From contig NZ_JACOPX010000004.1 in assembly GCF_015461835.1 (NCBI RefSeq), forward strand, positions 335,622-399,621: a stretch of 64,000 nt of DNA, written 5' to 3'. The notes under the pieces were generated by a model. The model searched no databases, was not told where the DNA came from, and saw nothing but the letters and a program-made list of their open reading frames with translations. The position numbers and the translations under genes were made by a program. This document shows, piece after piece, positions 62,168 through 64,000 of the stretch (position 1 is the first letter of the stretch; every line of letters begins with the position of its first letter). The stretch is from Pseudomonas neuropathica. GTDB lineage: Bacteria > Pseudomonadota > Gammaproteobacteria > Pseudomonadales > Pseudomonadaceae.

Positions 62168-63555
62168 GCAGTCAAAGCGCGGGGGCGAATCCATTCGCTC
62201 CCGTGCTTCCCTCCACGTAAGGGACTACGTAAAAAGAACACCCACTCCCGTCCCATCTTCTTTTTCTCAAAAACCTGTAACTGGTCCAGCCCCTCCAGAA
62301 CCAAAGCCGCCTCGCGGTGCGAGCAAACAAAATTTTCCGCCACATTGCTCGCTGTGAACTCCTTCGCCACCCCGTTTTTTGCCGCCTGATACACCGCGTG
62401 CTGTTTTTTCGTCATCTGATCGAAGCAGCCAGAATTCGTCAGCCAGCGCTCGAACTCTTCGGTGTAGGCCACGCTCTCGCGATAAACATCCGTAAACCCG
62501 AGCACCGCTCGCTGAATGACCGAACACTGGAACTCGATGAAATAAGTCAGATCCAGCTCATCCGCCTCTGTATGCAGATATGAGCGTCCGTATTTCACCG
62601 GCGCATTACGCAGTAACAAACTGATCGCAACGTAGCGAAACGCCGCAAACTCATTCTTGAACATGAACCAGTAAAACAACGCCCTTGCGACCCGCCCGTT
62701 GCCGTCACGAAAGGGATGTTCGTAACCCAAGGCAAAGTGCAGCGTAATTGCCTTGATCAGCGGATGCAGATAGCTCTTCTCTTGCGGTGAGCCGTCGGGC
62801 AGGTTGACCCACTGCGACAGTCGCTCCAGCCGCGACACCAATCCTGCTGCAGGGGGTGGTCGGTGCACGGTGTTGCCCGCCCCGTCCTGAACGACCACTT
62901 CGTCATTGATCCTGAACACCCCGGGGGAATACTGCTCGTCATCAATGCCCTCGACCCCCACCCGATGAATCGCTGCGATCAGATCCACGCTCATGGGTGC
63001 GTAACGTCTCTCCCAGGCAAAATTCATCATCCGGTAATTACCCATCACCATGCGTTCATCCGGAGTACGAGGCAGACGCTGCTGCTTGAGCATGTCCTTG
63101 GCTACGCGCGTGGTGGTCGCCGCGCCCTCCAGCTGGCTACTGGCGATGGCCTCGTCTTCGATCAGATCGTTCAGCAGATAACTGAAATGTGCCCGCTCGC
63201 CGATCTGGCTGGTCATGAATTCCAGCGCGGCCGTACTGGCCTGCCGATCGACGATGGAGATGGTTTTCTGTGCCAAAGGGGTCAACAGATACTTGCCCCA
63301 CTGCACCGGCTCGCCCAGCGGCAGAAGGTCGATGTACTGGGCCGCCCGCGCCTTCTTGACCAACGCCCAACACAGTTTGGCATCCAGCCCCGCCGCCCAG
63401 CGATAACGCAACGCTTCAAATGGCAGATAACGACCCTGATCATCGAGCGGCTTGAGCAACGCAAGATAATCCGCCAGACGATGCTTGTGGGGCGGGCGCA
63501 CCAACAAATCGAACACCGGGTCGGATCGGCCCTTCAAGGATGGAGGCTTTTTCAT
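62164..63555 (-). CDS. Fic-domain protein with N-terminal inhibitory motif
   Basis: This 463-residue protein has the Fic core HPFRDGNGRVAR near residue 280, matching HPFx[D/E]GNGRxxR, so it should be an active AMP-transferring enzyme. The inhibitory motif [S/T]xxxE[G/N] is present as SSQLEG with Glu143, placing it among self-inhibited class II Fic proteins. A winged-helix-like C-terminal region (residues about 390-440) follows. The ATG at 63555 gives the N-terminus MKKPPSLKGRSD but lacks a good ribosome-binding site; an ATG at 63612 would add 19 residues. The target is unknown. It is flanked on its upstream side by tandem REP units, a frequent setting for acquired genes. Confidence 0.85.
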   Translation of the reverse strand: MKKPPSLKGRSDPVFDLLVRPPHKHRLADYLALLKPLDDQGRYLPFEALRYRWAAGLDAKLCWALVKKARAAQYIDLLPLGEPVQWGKYLLTPLAQKTISIVDRQASTAALEFMTSQIGERAHFSYLLNDLIEDEAIASSQLEGAATTTRVAKDMLKQQRLPRTPDERMVMGNYRMMNFAWERRYAPMSVDLIAAIHRVGVEGIDDEQYSPGVFRINDEVVVQDGAGNTVHRPPPAAGLVSRLERLSQWVNLPDGSPQEKSYLHPLIKAITLHFALGYEHPFRDGNGRVARALFYWFMFKNEFAAFRYVAISLLLRNAPVKYGRSYLHTEADELDLTYFIEFQCSVIQRAVLGFTDVYRESVAYTEEFERWLTNSGCFDQMTKKQHAVYQAAKNGVAKEFTASNVAENFVCSHREAALVLEGLDQLQVFEKKKMGREWVFFLRSPLRGGKHGSEWIRPRALTA

Positions 63556-63612
63556 CAAGGCGGACTCAAGGACTCTGGAAAAACAGAGGCTTGAGTACAG
63601 CATCAGCGGCAC

Positions 63613-64000
63613 CCTGGCTCAATATCAGAGGTTTCTGAAAAAGATGTAGGAAGTCGCGGGAGCAGAGCGAGCAATGGATATTCAGACAGACAGGTAGCGA
63701 CTGACGGGCCGTCATCGCTGGCAAGCCAGCTCCCACAATTTGAACTGGGTGCATTCAGGCAGAGGATAGTTGGATTTCAGGCCGCCTTCGCGAGCAAGCT
63801 CGCTCCCACATTGGAATTGAGTACATCTGCAAAAAACAGGTCGGCTGTCAGGCCGCCATCGCGAGCAGGCTCACTCCTTGTATGTTGCCCTCACACCAGT
63901 CAATTGAGATCTAAGCTCGCTGGTGCGGACATACGAAGATGTGTTTCTGGGGGAGACCGATCGCTCCTAAAGGCAGGACTTGCTCCTGACCTTGTCTGTA
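63613..64000. other. Non-coding end region with tandem REP units
   Basis: No gene is seen. Three REP units in the same orientation occur at about 63712-63738 (variant core cgctggcaagccagctccc), 63783-63811 (class B) and 63852-63878 (class A), spaced roughly 70 bases apart. Nothing recognisable follows to the window edge. Confidence 0.7.

Overview
The window is a chromosomal segment of a Pseudomonas, most likely of the P. fluorescens group. The gene order mutS-fdxA-rsmZ-rpoS-nlpD-pcm-surE-truD-ispF-fghA-adhC, then ispD-ftsB-eno-kdsA-pyrG-tilS-accA-dnaE-rnhB-lpxB-lpxA-fabZ-lpxD-skp-bamA-rseP-dxr-cdsA-uppS-frr-pyrH-tsf-rpsB, then map-glnD-dapC and dapD, is the conserved Pseudomonas order. The protein sequences, the GacA-controlled small RNA rsmZ between fdxA and rpoS, and the many fluorescens-type REP palindromes agree with this. 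Most of the window (3.2-64 kb) is GC-rich core genome. Only about the first 3.1 kb is AT-richer accessory DNA.

Region 1 (1-3170) is a small genomic island against the 5' end of mutS. It holds a PIN-like nuclease gene cut by the window edge (1-671, minus strand), a heavily decayed tyrosine integrase (about 903-1577, plus strand), and a two-gene minus-strand cassette encoding a TPR-like protein and a HEPN-like protein (2835-1632) that ends in a strong terminator. A 48-bp imperfect direct repeat (41/48) of the mutS translation start lies just upstream of the dead integrase (848-895) and at mutS itself (3161-3208). I read this as the two attachment sites of an element that integrated into the mutS 5' end, a region known as a prophage and tailocin insertion hot spot (mutS/cinA) in fluorescent pseudomonads. 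This is the most unusual part of the window.

Region 2 (3174-16074) carries mismatch repair (mutS), a 7Fe-type ferredoxin (fdxA), the Gac/Rsm small RNA rsmZ with its promoter and upstream GacA box, and the stationary-phase sigma factor rpoS with a probable PsrA operator inside nlpD. These are followed by protein repair (pcm), surE, truD and ispF, the glutathione-dependent formaldehyde detoxification pair adhC-fghA with a divergent LysR regulator, and ispD-ftsB.

Region 3 (16246-41216) is a long minus-strand run of essential genes. It covers glycolysis (eno), KDO and lipid A synthesis (kdsA, lpxA, lpxB, lpxD), CTP and tRNA modification (pyrG, tilS), fatty acid synthesis (accA, fabZ), replication (dnaE, rnhB), outer membrane assembly (skp, bamA, rseP), isoprenoid, undecaprenyl and phospholipid precursors (dxr, uppS, cdsA), and translation or nucleotide genes (frr, pyrH, tsf, rpsB). 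Many neighbours overlap by 1-4 bases, which suggests translational coupling.

Region 4 (41590-64000) is mainly plus strand. It holds map, glnD (nitrogen sensing), lysine/diaminopimelate genes (dapC, dapD, dapE), a cysteine desulfurase set (csdA, csdE, tcdA on the opposite strand), a GH17-GT2 glucan synthase, rlmA, a cold-shock gene, plsB, a YbaY-type lipoprotein, a DUF4197 protein and a Fic protein. Intergenic spaces here are repeatedly filled by REP palindromes of at least three sequence classes. No tRNA, rRNA, CRISPR array or intact insertion sequence was seen.
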